DNA of 64,000 bases, taken from NCBI RefSeq assembly GCF_002878395.1, contig NC_061115.1:94021678-94085677 (forward strand), in the 5' to 3' direction. The stretch is from Capsicum annuum. Its lineage: Eukaryota > Streptophyta > Magnoliopsida > Solanales > Solanaceae. Shown here piece after piece: positions 10,733 to 23,939 of the stretch. The notes under the pieces are model-generated. The model searched no databases. It saw only the letters and a program-made list of their open reading frames with translations, and was not told the origin of the DNA. A program made the translations under genes and the position numbers. The number at the start of each line of letters is the position of its first letter. Position 1 is the stretch's first letter.

Positions 10733-12871
10733 TGTGACCCGAACTCGGGCCTGGCCGTGTCGGGTATCACAAATCCAACCAGGATCGGAGATCACCCCCA
10801 ATACCCAAACCATCACCCATCTTACACCCCGTGTCGGATGAATTTTGGAAGATATAACAAGATAAGAGATTATCAAGTTTAAAAAAATATTATAATAAGT
10901 CTATAACTAAAACCAACTATTTACAACTAAATATCAAACCAATAACGATACTGATGTCGATGCCAACACTAATACCGACATCATTCATGCCTAAAGTAGT
11001 CCTATAAAGCCTCTAATCAAAACCAAAAAGTATCCAGTCGGTATATTCCCCCGACTATAGCCAAAACCAAGACCAAACAAATGGTAAGGACATACAGAAA
11101 TCCATAGCATGAAATAGTGTCTTCCAAAGTATGCAAGCTCTCCACTTCTATCTGACTAAAAAGTTGTCCCTGAATCTCCTAGTCACTGTGCAGGAGGAGT
11201 GAAAGTATGACTGGTTCCTGCATCGCGCGGGGATACAGCGCCTAAAGATAGTTAGCGATATGAATGCTAGCATATAACTCAGGGATAAAGATAAACTAAT
11301 GCCATTAATCTAAAACTAATCAAACCAATGTACAAAGCCTTATGCAACTACATATATACATATATATCATCTCGGGATAGGGAGTAAGGTTTAGCATGCA
11401 CGTCAAAACCTTAACCAGGGCTGTGTATTTTTATCGTTATAAGTCCATTCATGGGCTATATGGGTCCAGTGTTAGCCCCTGAATGAGCCCAGTGTGTATT
11501 AGCCGCACGAACCAGAGATATCATAAATCATCGGAATTCTCTTGTACTATTCGCCTTCCATGATACATATATACATGTATAAACTTAGGGGCTTCCCTTG
11601 TACCCCACTGACTTAATTTGAAATAATGTCATTATCCAAGACTTGGGGGATTCCCGTGTACTCCGCAACACCATTATTAAAATCACTTATGGGGATTTTC
11701 TTGTACCCCACAAGGTTATTATAAATCATTCACTTAGGGAATTCTATTGTACCCTATAAGGTTTTCAAAACCGTCCTTAACCATTTAATCGTTTACACCA
11801 TGCATTAGTTTCAAGAAACAAGCCAAGCCAAGTAATAACGCATAAACCAAAATCAATTATGCAAGAGGGTTGAGTTTATTACCAATTTCCATACCAAAAC
11901 AACCAATTTGGGGATTCCATTATACCCCTATTTCCATCCACCATTCCCCTGCACCCCAATGCATTTACCAACCATTAATTTGAATACAATAATTTAATAA
12001 ATATCATGGAAGAAATATTTAAACAATTTGTATTAAAAATACTTAACGCATAGATCAAAATTCAACACCAATATTTCATGAATAACACTTTAAATCACAT
12101 GCTTTTAAAAATTGACAATGAGGGAAGAGTAACATGTCTTAAACACCAAGAAGTGTGGAGAGAAATCACCCTTTGAAGCCTCAATTGATTAACCTCTTAA
12201 AATCCCTAAGTGTCCTTGACCTTGAGGATTTTGAGAGTATTTGAGAGTCTACTTGACATGTTTATGAGGGCTAAGGATAACCTAAAGAGGTTATAAGACA
12301 TGCATTTCAAGTTGATCAAAAAGGGAAATATCCAGAATGCCCTTAACTTAAAAGCAAGAAAAATGTCGCCTTTGACTACGAGTCAACCATTGACTCATAA
12401 CCCCAACTTACGACAGGTGACCACGAGTCATAACCAAGATAGTAACCAAGGACCCCATACCCTACCAACCTTACGACTCAAATAGATTACTCATAACCAG
12501 ACCTTACGACTCGTAAGGTCCGGTCATAGGAAACACGGAATGCAAATAGGTTGAACACTGGAAATCCTATGATTTCATCCCATAACTCATAAGATATCCC
12601 TATGGCTCTTAATGAACCACTCATACTCAGAGCAGAATCATGCCACACAATTACATGATTTGGTACCACCTAACAAATTATCACGAGCCCTTATGACTCA
12701 TTCTCTCAAGTTGCACCCAAGATAAAAACTCATCACCACACACTGATCACCTTACAACGAGGGTCACCTGACCCATCAAGATACCATACAACTCGTGGGG
12801 TCAAATCATAACCAAGATAGTGAGCTCAAAGATCAAAAACATTTTGAGGGCAAAAATTCAGATGTTTTACA
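10733..12871 (-). repeat. 5' LTR of element A
   Basis: Bounded by TG (TGTGACCCG) at 10,733 and CA (TTTTACA) at 12,871 as read on the plus strand, about 2.1 kb. The outer end around 12,785-12,871 aligns to the 84-base 3' LTR remnant at 2,557-2,640 (shared GTGAGCTCAAAG block). It holds a tandem array at 11,570-11,780 and ACGACTCGTAAGG-like near-palindromes at 12,370-12,800. The short plus-strand frame 12,300-12,485 is inside the LTR and is probably chance. Confidence 0.7.
11570..11780. repeat. Tandem array, GGGGATTCCCTTGTACCCCAC type
   Basis: The motif GGGGNTTCCCTTGTACCCCAC, followed by short AT-rich spacers, recurs about four to five times at roughly 55-60 base spacing (near 11,589, 11,648, 11,693 and 11,737), with a related unit at about 11,910. 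It lies in the part of the LTR nearest the primer site. Confidence 0.6.
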
Positions 12872-14430
12872 TAAACTCATATACAAAATCTAAGGAAGAA
12901 GGCAAAACAACATTGGTGTCACAATATGGGCCAAGCAAGATAAATATCCCCTCTCAAGTAATTTACGAGTCTAAACATAGGATATAATTATCTTAGGACC
13001 TGAATGAAATGCTCTCTTCCAAGTTATCCTAGGCACACTCGGCGAAGCTAAAGTCACAGTGTAAGAATAACAATCTAACACAACATGATAAGGAGCCAAC
13101 CAATCCATACGAAAAATAATATCAAAGTCAACCATATCTAACATTAGTAAATCTACTAAAGTCTCACACCCGACAAAAGTCACAATACAAAATTGGTACA
13201 CCCGATCCACCACTAAAGAATCACCTACCAGGGAATATAAATGGATAGGCATGGTAAGAGGCTCACTAACAGAATCAAAACCCAAAGAAAAATACACAGA
13301 CACATAGGAAAAAGTTGATTCAGGATCAAATAACACAGATGCAGGTCTAAAACAAATGGGGATGATTCCTATAATCACAACATCAGATGCCTCTACCTCT
13401 GGCCTAGTAGGTATAGTATAACACTAACCACGGCCACCAACTGGCTGAATAGCCCTACAACCATCAACTGCCTGAGTGGTCCCACGACCACCACCACGAG
13501 CTCCACTGCATCTGCCCCTCGTACATCTGGTAGTGGCCCTACCCCTCACAAGTTAAATAAAAGTAGCCTAAATCACCCGATAGGAATAGTCCCTGGCTAC
13601 CTAGTTAATCTCCTCACACACATAACAACCTATACGACCAATCTCAATAGAATAAGGTACAACTGGGCCCAAACGGCCACTCTGAACTGTTGAACTAGAA
13701 GATCCACCATCTGAACTCTGTAAAGCTATCTGCACTAGCCTACCATAGTATCCATGAGAATGTCTAAAATCATTACCTTGAGAGGTCTAAATCCTAAACT
13801 CACCAAAACATAGTGCCTTCTAGGTTTCTTTCTTAAGATGAACTAAGAATACCCTCTGTCATCTTAGCATGATCCATAATACTCTAAAAAGATCCCCAAG
13901 CACAACCATCTGAGATATAACCAATAGAAAGAAGACATCTAAACCCTTTACAAACTTTCAAATCTTCTTAAACATAGTGGAAATACTATCATAGAAATAT
14001 CTAGATAAGTCATAGAAGAATGCCTCATACTCAACAAATATCATGGAGCCCTGCTCTAAATGATCAAACTCATCCCACATATGATCCCTCAAACCATAGG
14101 GCATAAATCTATCAAAAAAAGAATCAGTAAACTGATCTCATGATAACTCAAGAGCATAAATAGGCCTACAACCGACAAATGATCTCCACCAATCTCTTAT
14201 ATGATCTCTCAACTGATATGTAATATAAGCCACACCATCTACGTAGAAAGAGTGAAACATAATTCAGAGCGTAAGGTATAAAACAATTTTGCATGATAAA
14301 GAATAAAAGAAGGGAGGTTTCCTAAAGACATCCTATAGCCTTTTAAATATAGATATAGACATTTACGTATCGATCCACAAGACTCTATTAGATATTTTAT
14401 TCTTACACCATTGAGACCAATGAATCTGAC
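12872..14430 (-). pseudogene. Gypsy element D, gag-protease remnant
   Basis: Minus strand. The frame 13,378-12,971 contains a retropepsin-like block, VLFDPESTFSYVS, where the usual DPGST is DPEST, and later DFDIIFRMDWL in place of the usual ILGMDWL. Upstream (13,380-14,430) is a gag remnant with a Gly/Arg-rich linker and a degenerate zinc knuckle (CYVCEEIN, then ARDY), all interrupted by stops. Reverse transcriptase and integrase are missing: the element stops where the LTR of A begins, so A probably inserted here or a deletion removed the rest. Confidence 0.7.
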
Positions 14431-15420
14431 TGCTCTGATACCAATTTGTCATGATCCAAAAACAAAGGTCATGAAGGCACTTGTCGCGGCAAACCTTGAC
14501 AAGTAAGCCTCTCACCCAAACTAATACAAATAAGGAAAAGATAGAAATGTCCCCAAGGTAAGGCTTCTAGAACAAAGTCGAACTCTATGGATATAATAAA
14601 AGTGGAATGAATAAAATAACACATGCAGCCATAACTCCCAAAACCTGGTGTCAAAAGTGTAAGAACTACTAATATATCCAGGAGCCAAATACATCAAAAA
14701 AAATAACCATAAAGTAATAATATCTACCTATGAATACTAATAAAGACATAAATAATACAAAAAGATAGAGGTTCACTCCGGATGTATGAATATCCAACCG
14801 CTACCTTAAGTAATCTAAAGGCACCCAAAAAATAACTAGTCTGAGGTATACCCGAACCTAAGGCTGTATAAAAGGGTGAAGTAGGAGTGAATATGGTTCA
14901 CTTATACTTAGTAGGTATCATAGGACGACCAAGCAAAGTAGAAAATAAAGCATACAAAATACACACTAAGGGCACATCATCGGTAATTAGAAAATGGCCG
15001 ACAATGGTAAGCCACACCACTTGCACTAACAATTCTAATATATTATATATATTGCAATATCACACCAATATAAATCATAAGTGTGCATTATATCACATAA
15101 AACTAGAACAAGAGGGAACATGCATACACAAGATCATCAAATATAAGTTAAAGAAGCTAAGATAATTACATAAATGACAAGTCAAAATAGCAATACAACA
15201 CAATATAAATACAATAAAGTAAGTGCAATGTATATGATGATGGTGATGTATGAGTTTGTCGCACAACATCCAGGATCATCGTACAATCTCTATATACACC
15301 TACGGAGCTAAAGCTTCCCGACGTAGAACCCATGAGGGGTTCATCAACTGATATATAATCTATATATATCATATCACCTTTCTGACACAATCCTCAAAAA
15401 GAGTTTTATAAGATGTTACA
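14431..15420 (-). repeat. Element D 5' LTR with primer-binding site
   Basis: The minus-strand primer site TGGTATCAGAGCA lies at 14,431-14,443. After three bases the LTR runs from TG at 14,447 (TGTCATGATCC) to CA at 15,420 (AGATGTTACA), about 970 bases. Short frames inside (14,469-14,654, 14,887-15,165, 15,166-15,390) show no family resemblance and I treat them as chance. Confidence 0.65.
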
Positions 15421-15423
15421 ATA

Positions 15424-16750
15424 TGTAATACTCCAAATCTGGTACCCGAAATGCTACACGATGCTCATGACCCCAAAATACCACAAGCAAACCCATGACT
15501 GATATCTATAACTGAGCACTGCATAATATGATATAAAATACAAAATTAAAGGCTGAAAGGCCATAAGGTTCAAATATATGATAAAATATAACATCTGGAA
15601 ATATGGTACATTATTACTAAAATAACTGTGAATATTCTATAATCTGAAAGCCTCTAGACTGTCTAAATAAAAAGTTGATGGGACATGTCCCCAACTAATT
15701 CCAACTACTGAAATAACTAAGTACTAAAGATATGAAAAAATTAAATCATAACATCCTCAAATGATGAGGACTCACTATAAACTCTGACTGCTGAAACTGG
15801 AATGCTACTAATGCTCTAGAGTTCATATTTCTGAATCTATGGGATAAAAACACCATAGCACAAATGCGTCAGCATGATTGATGTACTGATATACAAGCAA
15901 GGTAGTCTGGATACAAAGGGTTCATATGCATGAATAATGCTAACTGATTGTATAGCATAATCGTGAGAATACATACACGAGTGTGTAACTATAATGAAAG
16001 CATGATAATACAGAATTAGAATACTGATAAAATGAATTTTGTATTAACTAAGTGACTGTGTTTGACAGTCCTAATTCTAATGGAACTAGATGAGTTTCAA
16101 GTTGAACAATGTGACTATATCTAACAGTCCTGAATCTAAAGAACTATCTGAGTTCTTTTATTGAGACAAGGACTAAGACTGTGGGAGATAGTCATCTAAC
16201 TGACATACCCCTAATAAGCTATTATAGCTGAGTTGGGCTCCAATCTATAACCCCAATTGAAAGGGTGTCAATACTGATCCACTAGTAAGGATAAGCTGTG
16301 AGTAACCCTCATCTGGCAATATCCCCAAAAGAGAATGGTGGGACCCTCATCTGGCAGTGTTGATCTACCTCATCAACCATCAACTAACAGTGTTAATGTC
16401 TCAACCTATGCTGGCTATACAGTTCTGGAATACAAGGATTACTTCTAAGGGTCACACCCTTTACTATTAGTGTGTGCCCTCGTCCTTGGGTTCGCTCGGT
16501 GCTAAATTCTACTCCCAACTGAGTAGACACTTAACTGATTATACAAAGATGAACTAGACTAAGTTTATTGAGTTTCGTAGACTAATAGAATATTACTAAA
16601 TTCTATTAACTAACTAAGTTCATAAGATTACTGAGTTTTCCTGAGTTATGTAACTGACTGAATTCCGATCATGGCGTGATTGACATTATCATAAAACTGA
16701 CACTTCTCTAGGCACATAGCTAAATTTTTGGGTATAAATACCCTAGGACT
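15424..16750 (-). repeat. LTR family B, truncated copy
   Basis: It starts TGTAATACTCC and shares with the complete copy at 25,623 the block GAAATGCTACACGATGCTCATGACCCC and later blocks (TTTGACAGTCC, CTATGCTGGCTAT, GTTCTGGAATACAAGGA; each with a few mismatches). It ends inside the family at about 16,750 (matching 27,485) where C2 pol begins, so the rest is deleted. Nothing coding was seen. Confidence 0.7.
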
Positions 16751-18500
16751 TAGATTCCTATGAGAAGAGTTTTCAGGAGTTGAAGACTCGACTTACTTCA
16801 GCCCCTGTGTTGAATTTACCTGATGGTACAGATAGTTTTAAAGTATATTGTGATGCCTCTAGAATTGGTTTGGGTTGTGTGTTGATGCAAAGAGGTAAGT
16901 TTATAGCCTATGCCTCTAGACAGTTAAAGCCGCATGAGAAGAATTACCTAACCATGATCTTGAGTTAGCTATTGTGGTCTTTGCATTGAAAATCTGGAGA
17001 CACTATCTTAATGGTGTTCATGTTGAGGCGTTTACTGATCATAAGAGCCTATAGTATGTGTTTACTCAGTGGGAGTTAAATATTAGGTAGAGGAGATGGT
17101 TGGAGTTGTTAAAAGACTATGATATAAGTGTATTGTATCACCCAATCAAGGCCAACATAGTGGCAGATGCCCTTAGCAAATTGTCTATGGGTAGTGTTTC
17201 TCACATAGAGGAAGGTAAAAAAGAGTTAACTCACGATGTCCATTGTCTGGCTAGATTGGGTGTTAGGTTGCTTGATTCAACCGAGGGGAGTAAGCTAATG
17301 TAGAGTAGTTTCAAATCCTCTTTATTTTTGGAAGTGAAGGAGAAGCAAGATAAGGATCCTAGTTTGGTAAGACTGAAAGAGTCAGTTAAGGGCCAAAAAG
17401 TAGAGGTTTTCTCCCAAGGGAGAGATGGTGAGTTGAGATTGCAAGGCAAATTGTATGATCCATGGGTTGATGATCTGAGGCAGAGGATTTGGCTGAAGTG
17501 CATGGCGCGCGGTATTCTATTTATCCCAGCACTACCAAGATGTACCGCAACTTTTAGGAAATCTATTGGTGGAATGGTATGAAGAAAGATATAGCCGAGT
17601 TCATAAAAAAGTGTGCAACGTGCCAACAGGTTAAGGTAGAGCACCAAAGACCTGGTGATGAGATGCAAGAGTTTGGTATACCCACTTGGAAGTGGGAGGT
17701 GGTGATTATGGACTTCGTAACCGGGTTACCTCTTTTGAGTCATCATCAAGATTCTATTTGGGTTGTTGAAGATAGGCTGACTAAGTCTGCACATTTCTTG
17801 CCCGTGGATACATCTTATACAGCTGAGGATTATGCTAGATTATATATCCAGGAGTTAGTCAGGCTACATGGAGTTTCCTCGTCTATCATTTCGAATAGGG
17901 GCACTCAATTTACTTCTCAGATTTGGAAGGCGTTCCAGCGGGGTCTTGGTACCCAAGTCCTTTTAAGTTCTGTTTTTTATCTGCAGATAGATGGTCAGGC
18001 AGAGAGAACCATTCAGACCCTGGAAGATATGTTGAGGGCATGTTTTCTTGATTTCAAAAATAGTTGGGATGAGCATTTTCCATTGATAGAGTTTTCCTAT
18101 AACAATAGTTACCATGTTAACATCGGGATGACACTATTTGAGGCCTTGTATGGTAGGAGATATAGATCACCCATAGGTTGGTTTGAAGTGGGTGAAGCTA
18201 TCGTGATTGGGTCTGATGCAGTATTTAAAGCTATAGAGAAATTTAAGTTGATTAGAGAGAGGTTGAAGACCGGCCAAAGTCATTAAAAGTCTTATGCCGA
18301 TGTGAGAAGAAGAGATCTTGAGTTTGAAGTGGGTGACTTGGTATACTTGAAGATTTCACCCATGAAAGGGGTGAAAAGGTTTTGTAAAATGGGGAAGCTT
18401 AGTCCCCATTATGTAAGCCCATATAGAGTCTTGAGCCGTGTTGGCAAGGTGACTTATGAGGTTGAGTTTCCCACAGCGTTATCTGCTGTTAATCCTATGC
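16751..18500 (+). pseudogene. Chromovirus C2 pol fragment: RNase H and integrase
   Basis: Plus strand. The frame 16,780-16,968 gives the RNase H start ([28 protein letters not shown]); 17,100-17,303 continues ([27 protein letters not shown]). Integrase begins at about 17,328, and 17,579-18,286 is open for 235 codons with an HHCC-type finger (CATCQQVK), DFVTGLPL, STRDRG-like SNRGTQFTS and IDGQAERTIQTLEDM. 18,302-18,514 gives the DLVYLKISPMKG region. It ends at about 18,498 inside ELPTALSAVNP, before the chromodomain, and is fused there to LTR sequence. Frameshifts occur near 16,960 and 17,310. Confidence 0.85.
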
Positions 18501-20535
18501 AAACACCAAATTAAAGTCATTTACAAGCATTCTATGAAGTTTTTCTCAAGTTTTCTCTCAACAAAAACCCTAAGTATCCAAAACCTTTACCAAGAATCTC
18601 AAGAATCCACCATAGATTTTCTAAATTAAGTCCAGATTCAAGGTTCCCAAGTCAAGGGCTTCAAGAACCCTCATTCAAGAGTATGGATAGAGTTCCAAAA
18701 GCGAGAGTTCATCCAAAGCTTCTAATTCAAGGTATGTGGGGTTTTGAATAAGGGAAATCCTTTTACCCTTGTGCCCAAAGTCTTATTTAAACTACAATAC
18801 TCTGCAATTTATGATATTTTACATAAAATTGAGTTGCATTTTTTCACCCATTATTATCGATTACAATATTTTGATGCTTCCCATGAATTGAGAGTCTACT
18901 GGCATAATTTTCACATGTTTTCTTGAGAAATTGCAGCTGGGTCTATACCCCATGATTTTAATCCTTGAGAAGTTAATAGTTGAAATGTTTGAAACATTGA
19001 AGTATATGAGTATGTTGAGATTTTGAGATAAATTGCTGAAATTTTTAGATTTCTACATGAGTTATGAATCTATATGCTATCTATTATGCTTTTGATGAGT
19101 TCTAACTTAAGATTGAATTATGGCTTATTAATCCCTACTTGAGACTTGAAATTTTATGAATTATTGTGCTATAAGCACCCATGATTTGAGTATTCTGAGA
19201 TTATTGAGAAATGTTTTGACCTAATGGTCATTGAGTTTTGAAATCCACTCTACTACATGAGATTACAGATTTGATTATTAGGTTCTTATTGAATAATGTG
19301 ATTATTCTAAAGTGGATTTTCAAGAGATGAGCGAGATAAATGAAAGAGAGTAGTATTTAGTATTGAGTTGGGTAAGTTACCACGATTTCTTACCCTAGAA
19401 CTATGTGCCACTGTAGGTTTGAGATTTTAGGCCTGAGGCCAAGATGATTGGGCTCGAGGCTGAGATAAGTGATCACTGAGTTGAGGTTATACTCCTTGGC
19501 AAGAGTATGATGCCTCTCCCCAATGTGAGGTTTATTCCTCAGGAGGACAAAACGTTGGACTCCATGTAGCTTGCATGGTTTATGTCGGTTAAGATAATCT
19601 CCCTTAAAACTAAATCTTTAAGATAAGATATTTTCATTTAAAACTAAAATACTTTCCCATGATATGAGTATTTTTCACTAAATCTTGAAATGAGATATTT
19701 TCCAAACGTGAATGAAATGCCTTCAAGTATGTTCCAAAGTTATATGATTCTGAATTCCAAGTATTTGAGTTCAAAAGAGTTATAAGTTCTTAAGCATTAC
19801 AGAAGTTTTACTCTCCATGAGACATATGCATGAGTTTAAAGTATTAATTAAATATTCCTTTAGCCCTGAGTAATAAGATAAGAGAAGAGTACAAATTTCA
19901 AAGCTAAAAGTATAATGACTCAGAGATAATGTTAAATGTTTTATTTTACATGATTCATAAGCATTTCGTTTTATACTTATTCAAGCCATGTGAGTCATTA
20001 CTTATTACATGCATGATTTGATTAAAGAGTATTGATGTTGTTTTATATAAATTCATGCACCTCCACATACTCAGTACATTATCAAGTATTGATCCACATA
20101 TACGTCTAAGTGCTACATTGTCTTATAATGTAGGTTCAGGTGCTTAGTCCCAGCCTCGTCAATGATTTTCGAGTACCTCTATCTACATTTCTACAGTGGT
20201 GAGTCCTCATGATTCGAGGACCTATATCTCAGTATTTGAGAGACTATGCCGTTATTTCTAGTTTATTTTGAGTCAGTTGGGGACCTGTCCCAATGGCTCT
20301 CTAGTTTATGGATTGGTAGAGGCTTTGTCAGACTAGTTATCAGATTATGGTTGTGGTGATTTGGATTGAGAATTTTATCCGTACTTCCTTTCATGTGATA
20401 TGACTATGCTGGTGTTTGAATTATTTCATCTTGAAATGAGTGTTATTAGTAAAAATAGGCTCAAACGGTTAGCTTAGGGCTACTTTTAACCTTAAGCACC
20501 GGTGACGTCCCGGGAGTTGATTTCGGGTCATTACA
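18500..20535 (+). repeat. LTR of chromovirus C (shared by C2 and C), 5' part missing
   Basis: It aligns to 29,435-31,495, the second LTR of C, over its full length, with near-identical blocks (for example CATTCTATGAAGTTTT and ATGTGCTACATTGTC-like pieces). It ends at CA (GGGTCATTACA) at 20,535, followed by the primer site. The first third of the LTR, present at 28,868-29,434, is absent because C2 pol is joined directly. The 18,744-18,926 frame is not considered real. Confidence 0.8.
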
Positions 20536-20743
20536 AACTTGGTATCAGATCTAGGTTTTAAAGGAGTCCTAGGGAGTCTGACAAGCCGTGTTGGTTAGAG
20601 TCTTGATCATCGGTATATTTTGCGCCACATCTATGAGATAAAGGCTACAAGACCTTTTAGGAAAAAGTTGTTTCTTTCTTTCAGATTTTATCATGCCTAC
20701 AGTTATCCCTCTCATTTAATAATTTGTGCTCTTCTATTTTAGA

Positions 20744-21803
20744 AAATGCCTCTTCAAAGAGAGGATGCCCGCAGAAACGATAATGAGCAACCCCAGCCTA
20801 TTGATCCTTTGAATGAGATGATGTCTCACGCTGAGTTTTAGGCGGTCTTTTACGAGTTAGCCCAAGCAGTCACCGTAATGTTTGGGCCAATAACTAGGCC
20901 GTAGTTGCTAATCAGTAGAGAGGTGATGTAGTCGTGGCTAGAATCTGTGATTTTATGTGGATGAATCTACAAGAGTTTTATGGGTCCAAGGCAGGTGAGG
21001 ACCCACAATTGTACTTTGAGGAGGAGAGAATAATCATGTAGGTGATGCATTATTCTGAGGAAAAAACTGTTGAGTTGGCGTCTTACAGGTTGAAGGACAT
21101 AGCTTATGACTAGGTTGTATTGTAGAGGAAGGGTAGAGGTGAGGATGCTGATCCTATGACTTGGCAGGTGTTCCAAGATACATTCTTGGATAAGTTCTTT
21201 CCACTTCAGATAAGGGAAACAAAGATTGAGGAGTTTATAAACTTAAGGCAGGGCTTCATGACTGTTAAAGAGTACTACTTTAAGTTCAATCAATTGGCCA
21301 AGTATGCTCCTGATTTGATTTCTGGCACCCGGGCTAGTATAAGAAAGTTCGTGACCGGTGTTTCTGGGTTAGTATTGAATGAGTGTAGGACTGCGATGCC
21401 GTATAGGGATATGGATTTTTCTAGGCTGATAACACATGCCCAGCAGATAGAGGTGGATAAGATTAGGAAGAGAGATCGAGTAAGGGGTAATAAGAGGGCT
21501 AGATCTGAGCATCATGAGTATAGCAAACCTAGGTTCCATGGAGGGAATCGCCCTTAGTTTCAGAGGCGTCCATCTATGCTAGCGCCTTCATTAGCTAGTG
21601 CTCCCACGCCTAGAAGCAGGCAGGATCAAGGGGGCATATCCTTTATGTCTAGGTCACACAATAATGTTGGTAACTGGCCCCATTATCCTTCTTGTGCTAA
21701 GTGTGGTAGGGATCATCCCAGTGAGTGTTTCGTAGATCTGAGGGGTTGTTTTGGTTATAGCAAGCAGGGCCACAGACTTAGAGATTGTCCTCATGCTAGA
21801 TAG
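20744..21803 (+). pseudogene. Chromovirus C gag, broken
   Basis: The start at 20,744 (MPLQREDARRNDNEQPQP) is followed by a TAG after about 30 codons. The capsid-like region is in 21,156-21,557 with TWQVFQDTFLDKFFP, EFINLRQGFMTVKEYYFKF and AMPYRDMDFSRLITHAQQIE, typical of plant Gypsy gag. After another stop, 21,576-21,803 holds CAKCGRDHPSEC and a zinc knuckle CFGYSKQGHRLRDCP in which the second cysteine is tyrosine. Four or more stops interrupt it. Confidence 0.8.
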
Positions 21804-21989
21804 GGGAACAGAGATGCTCGACCTCAGGCACCGACTACTAGTGCACAGCTCCTACACCCCATCCCACCCCTGCTCAGGGCGCTTTATCTTGCACTGCTGG
21901 CGGTGGGCGCCAGAACAGATTCTATGCCTTACTATCCCATCAGGAGCAGGAGGACTCTCCCGATGTTGTTACTGGTATGCTCCGCATCT

Positions 21990-22460
21990 TTTGTTTTGAT
22001 GTTTATGTGTTGTTGTACCCCTAGTCAAGTCTCTTCTATGTGACCCCACTTGTGGCTGTGAATTTCAAAATGAGTCCCAAAAGAATTCCTGAGCCTTTCC
22101 TAGTCTCCAAACTAGTAGGGGAGTCAGTTATTGCTAAATAAGTGTATAGAGATTATCCTGTTAATGTTCTTCATAGAGTCATACTTACGGATTTGATAGA
22201 GTTAGACATGGTGGATTTTGACCTTATTTTGGGTATGGATTGGCTTCATTCTTGTTATACGTCTATAGACTATCATACCCGTGTGGTCAACTTTCAGTTT
22301 CCTAATGAACCAACTTTTGAGTGGTCCAGGAGTTCGGTATCTCCCAAGAGTCATTTTATCTCATATCTCAAAGCCAGAAAGCTAATATCCAAAGATTGCA
22401 TCTATCACTTAGTTAGAGTCAAAGACACTAAGTCCGAGGCTCCAACTATTTAGTTAGTCA
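21990..22460 (+). pseudogene. Chromovirus C protease region
   Basis: The frame 22,142-22,453 carries VILTDLIELDMVDFDLILGM and DWLHSCYTSIDYHTR, the block after the retropepsin active site in plant Gypsy polyproteins. The active-site DSGATHSF-type motif upstream is not in a clean frame. A stop at 22,451-22,453 separates it from reverse transcriptase. Confidence 0.7.
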
Positions 22461-23936
22461 ACATTGTTAATGAGTTTCTTGATATTTTTCTGGAAGATCT
22501 CCCAGGGATACCTCTCGATAGGGAAATAGAATTCGGGATTGACCTTCTTCCCGAGACTCATCCCATTTTTATTCTGTCATACTGTATGGCACCTGTAGAT
22601 CTTAAGAAGTTGAAAGAGCAACTCAAAGTTCTTTTGGATAAAGGTTTCATAAGGCCCAGTATTTCTTCTTGGGGCGCACCTGTTTTATTTGTGAGAAAGA
22701 AAGATGATTCTTTGTGTATGTGCATTGACTATCATCAACTTAACAAGGTCATAGTCAAAAATAAATATCCTCTTCTGAGAATTGATGACTTGTTTGAACA
22801 GTTGCATGGTGCAAGTTATTTCTCCAAGATAGACCTTAGATTCGGCTATCATCAACTTAAAGTGAGGGAGTGTGATATTCCAAGGACAGCCTTCCGAACC
22901 CGCTCTGGTTACTTTGAGTTTCTAGTCATGTTCTTTGGGCTAACCAATGCCCCAGCCGCCTTCATGGACCTTATGAATCGACTGTTCAAGTAATATCTCG
23001 ATATGTTTGTCATTGTTTTCATAGATGATATCCTTGTGTACTCCCGTAATGAGAATGACCATGCGAATCATCTTAGAATTGTCTTGCAAACACTTAAAGA
23101 GCATCAGTTGTTCACCAAATTCAGTAAGTGTGAATTTTGGCTAAGGTCTGTAGCCTTTTTGGGTCATATCATTTCTGAAGGTATTAAAGTTGATCCCCAA
23201 AGGACAGAAGCTGTGAAAAAAATTGGCCTAGACCTATCTCCCTATCAGACATTAGGAGTTTCTTGGGTTTAGTTAGCTACTACCACCGTTTTGTTGAGGG
23301 TTTCTCTACCATTGCATCTCCCACGAGCTGGTTGACCCAAAAAAAGTTAGGTTCCAGTGGTCAGATTCCTGTGAGAAGAATTTTCAGGAGTTGAAGACTC
23401 AACTTACTTCAGCCTTTGTGTTGACTTTGCCTGATGGTACAGATGGTTTTGTAGTGTATTGTAATGCCTCTAGAATTAGTTTAGGTTGTGTGTTAATGTA
23501 AAGAGGTAAGGTTATAGCCTATGCATCTAGACAGTTAAAGCCGCATGAGAAGAATTACCCAACCCATGATCTTGAGTTAGGTGTTGTGGTTTTTGCTTTG
23601 AAAATCTAGAGACACTATCTTTATGGTGTTCATGTTGATGTGTTTTCTGATTATAAGCGCCTGCAGTATGTGCTTACTCAGAGAGAGTTAAATCTTAGGC
23701 AGAGGAGGTGGTTGGAGTTATTAAAAGACTATGATATGAGTGTGTTATATCACTCGGACAAGGCCAACATAGTGGCGGATGCCCTTAGCAAATTGTCTAT
23801 GGGTAGTGTTGCTCATGTAGAGGAAGGTAAGAAAGAGTTAGCTCATGATGTGCATTGTCTGGCTAGATTGGGAGTTAGGTTGCTTAATTTAGCCGAGGGG
23901 AGTACATTGGGAAGAGTAGTTTCGGATCCTCTTTAG
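22460..23936 (+). pseudogene. Chromovirus C reverse transcriptase and RNase H
   Basis: 22,586-22,993 gives reverse transcriptase fingers and palm ([66 protein letters not shown]). A stop follows, then 23,003-23,272 with the intact catalytic box FIDDILVYS and KFSKCEFWL. RNase H is spread over 23,380-23,936 with stops (YCNASRIS replaces YCDASRIG, removing a catalytic Asp), ending [15 protein letters not shown] and [12 protein letters not shown]. Confidence 0.85.
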
Positions 23937-23939
23937 TTT

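Larger units (their letters stand above)
2557..12871 (-). mobile_element. Ty3/Gypsy chromovirus A, degenerate, with nested solo LTRs
   Basis: A minus-strand element. Its 5' LTR is 10,733-12,871 and the primer site at 10,714-10,726 reads TGGTATCAAAGCC on the minus strand, as for initiator tRNA-Met. Gag begins at 10,519 and the order gag, protease, reverse transcriptase, RNase H, integrase, chromodomain follows. A purine tract is visible on the minus strand near 2,641-2,655 (CAAGTGGGGGAGAAT). The 3' LTR is cut to the first 84 bases or so (2,557-2,640) where it meets A'. Two related solo LTRs (4,402-5,829 and 5,925-7,510) sit in the RNase H region. All frames are broken, so it is inactive by itself. 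Confidence 0.8.

Noticed and set aside
10714..20552. tRNA-like matches at LTR edges
   Set aside because: They are 12-18 base primer-binding sites complementary to tRNA-Met, not tRNA genes; no cloverleaf can be drawn.
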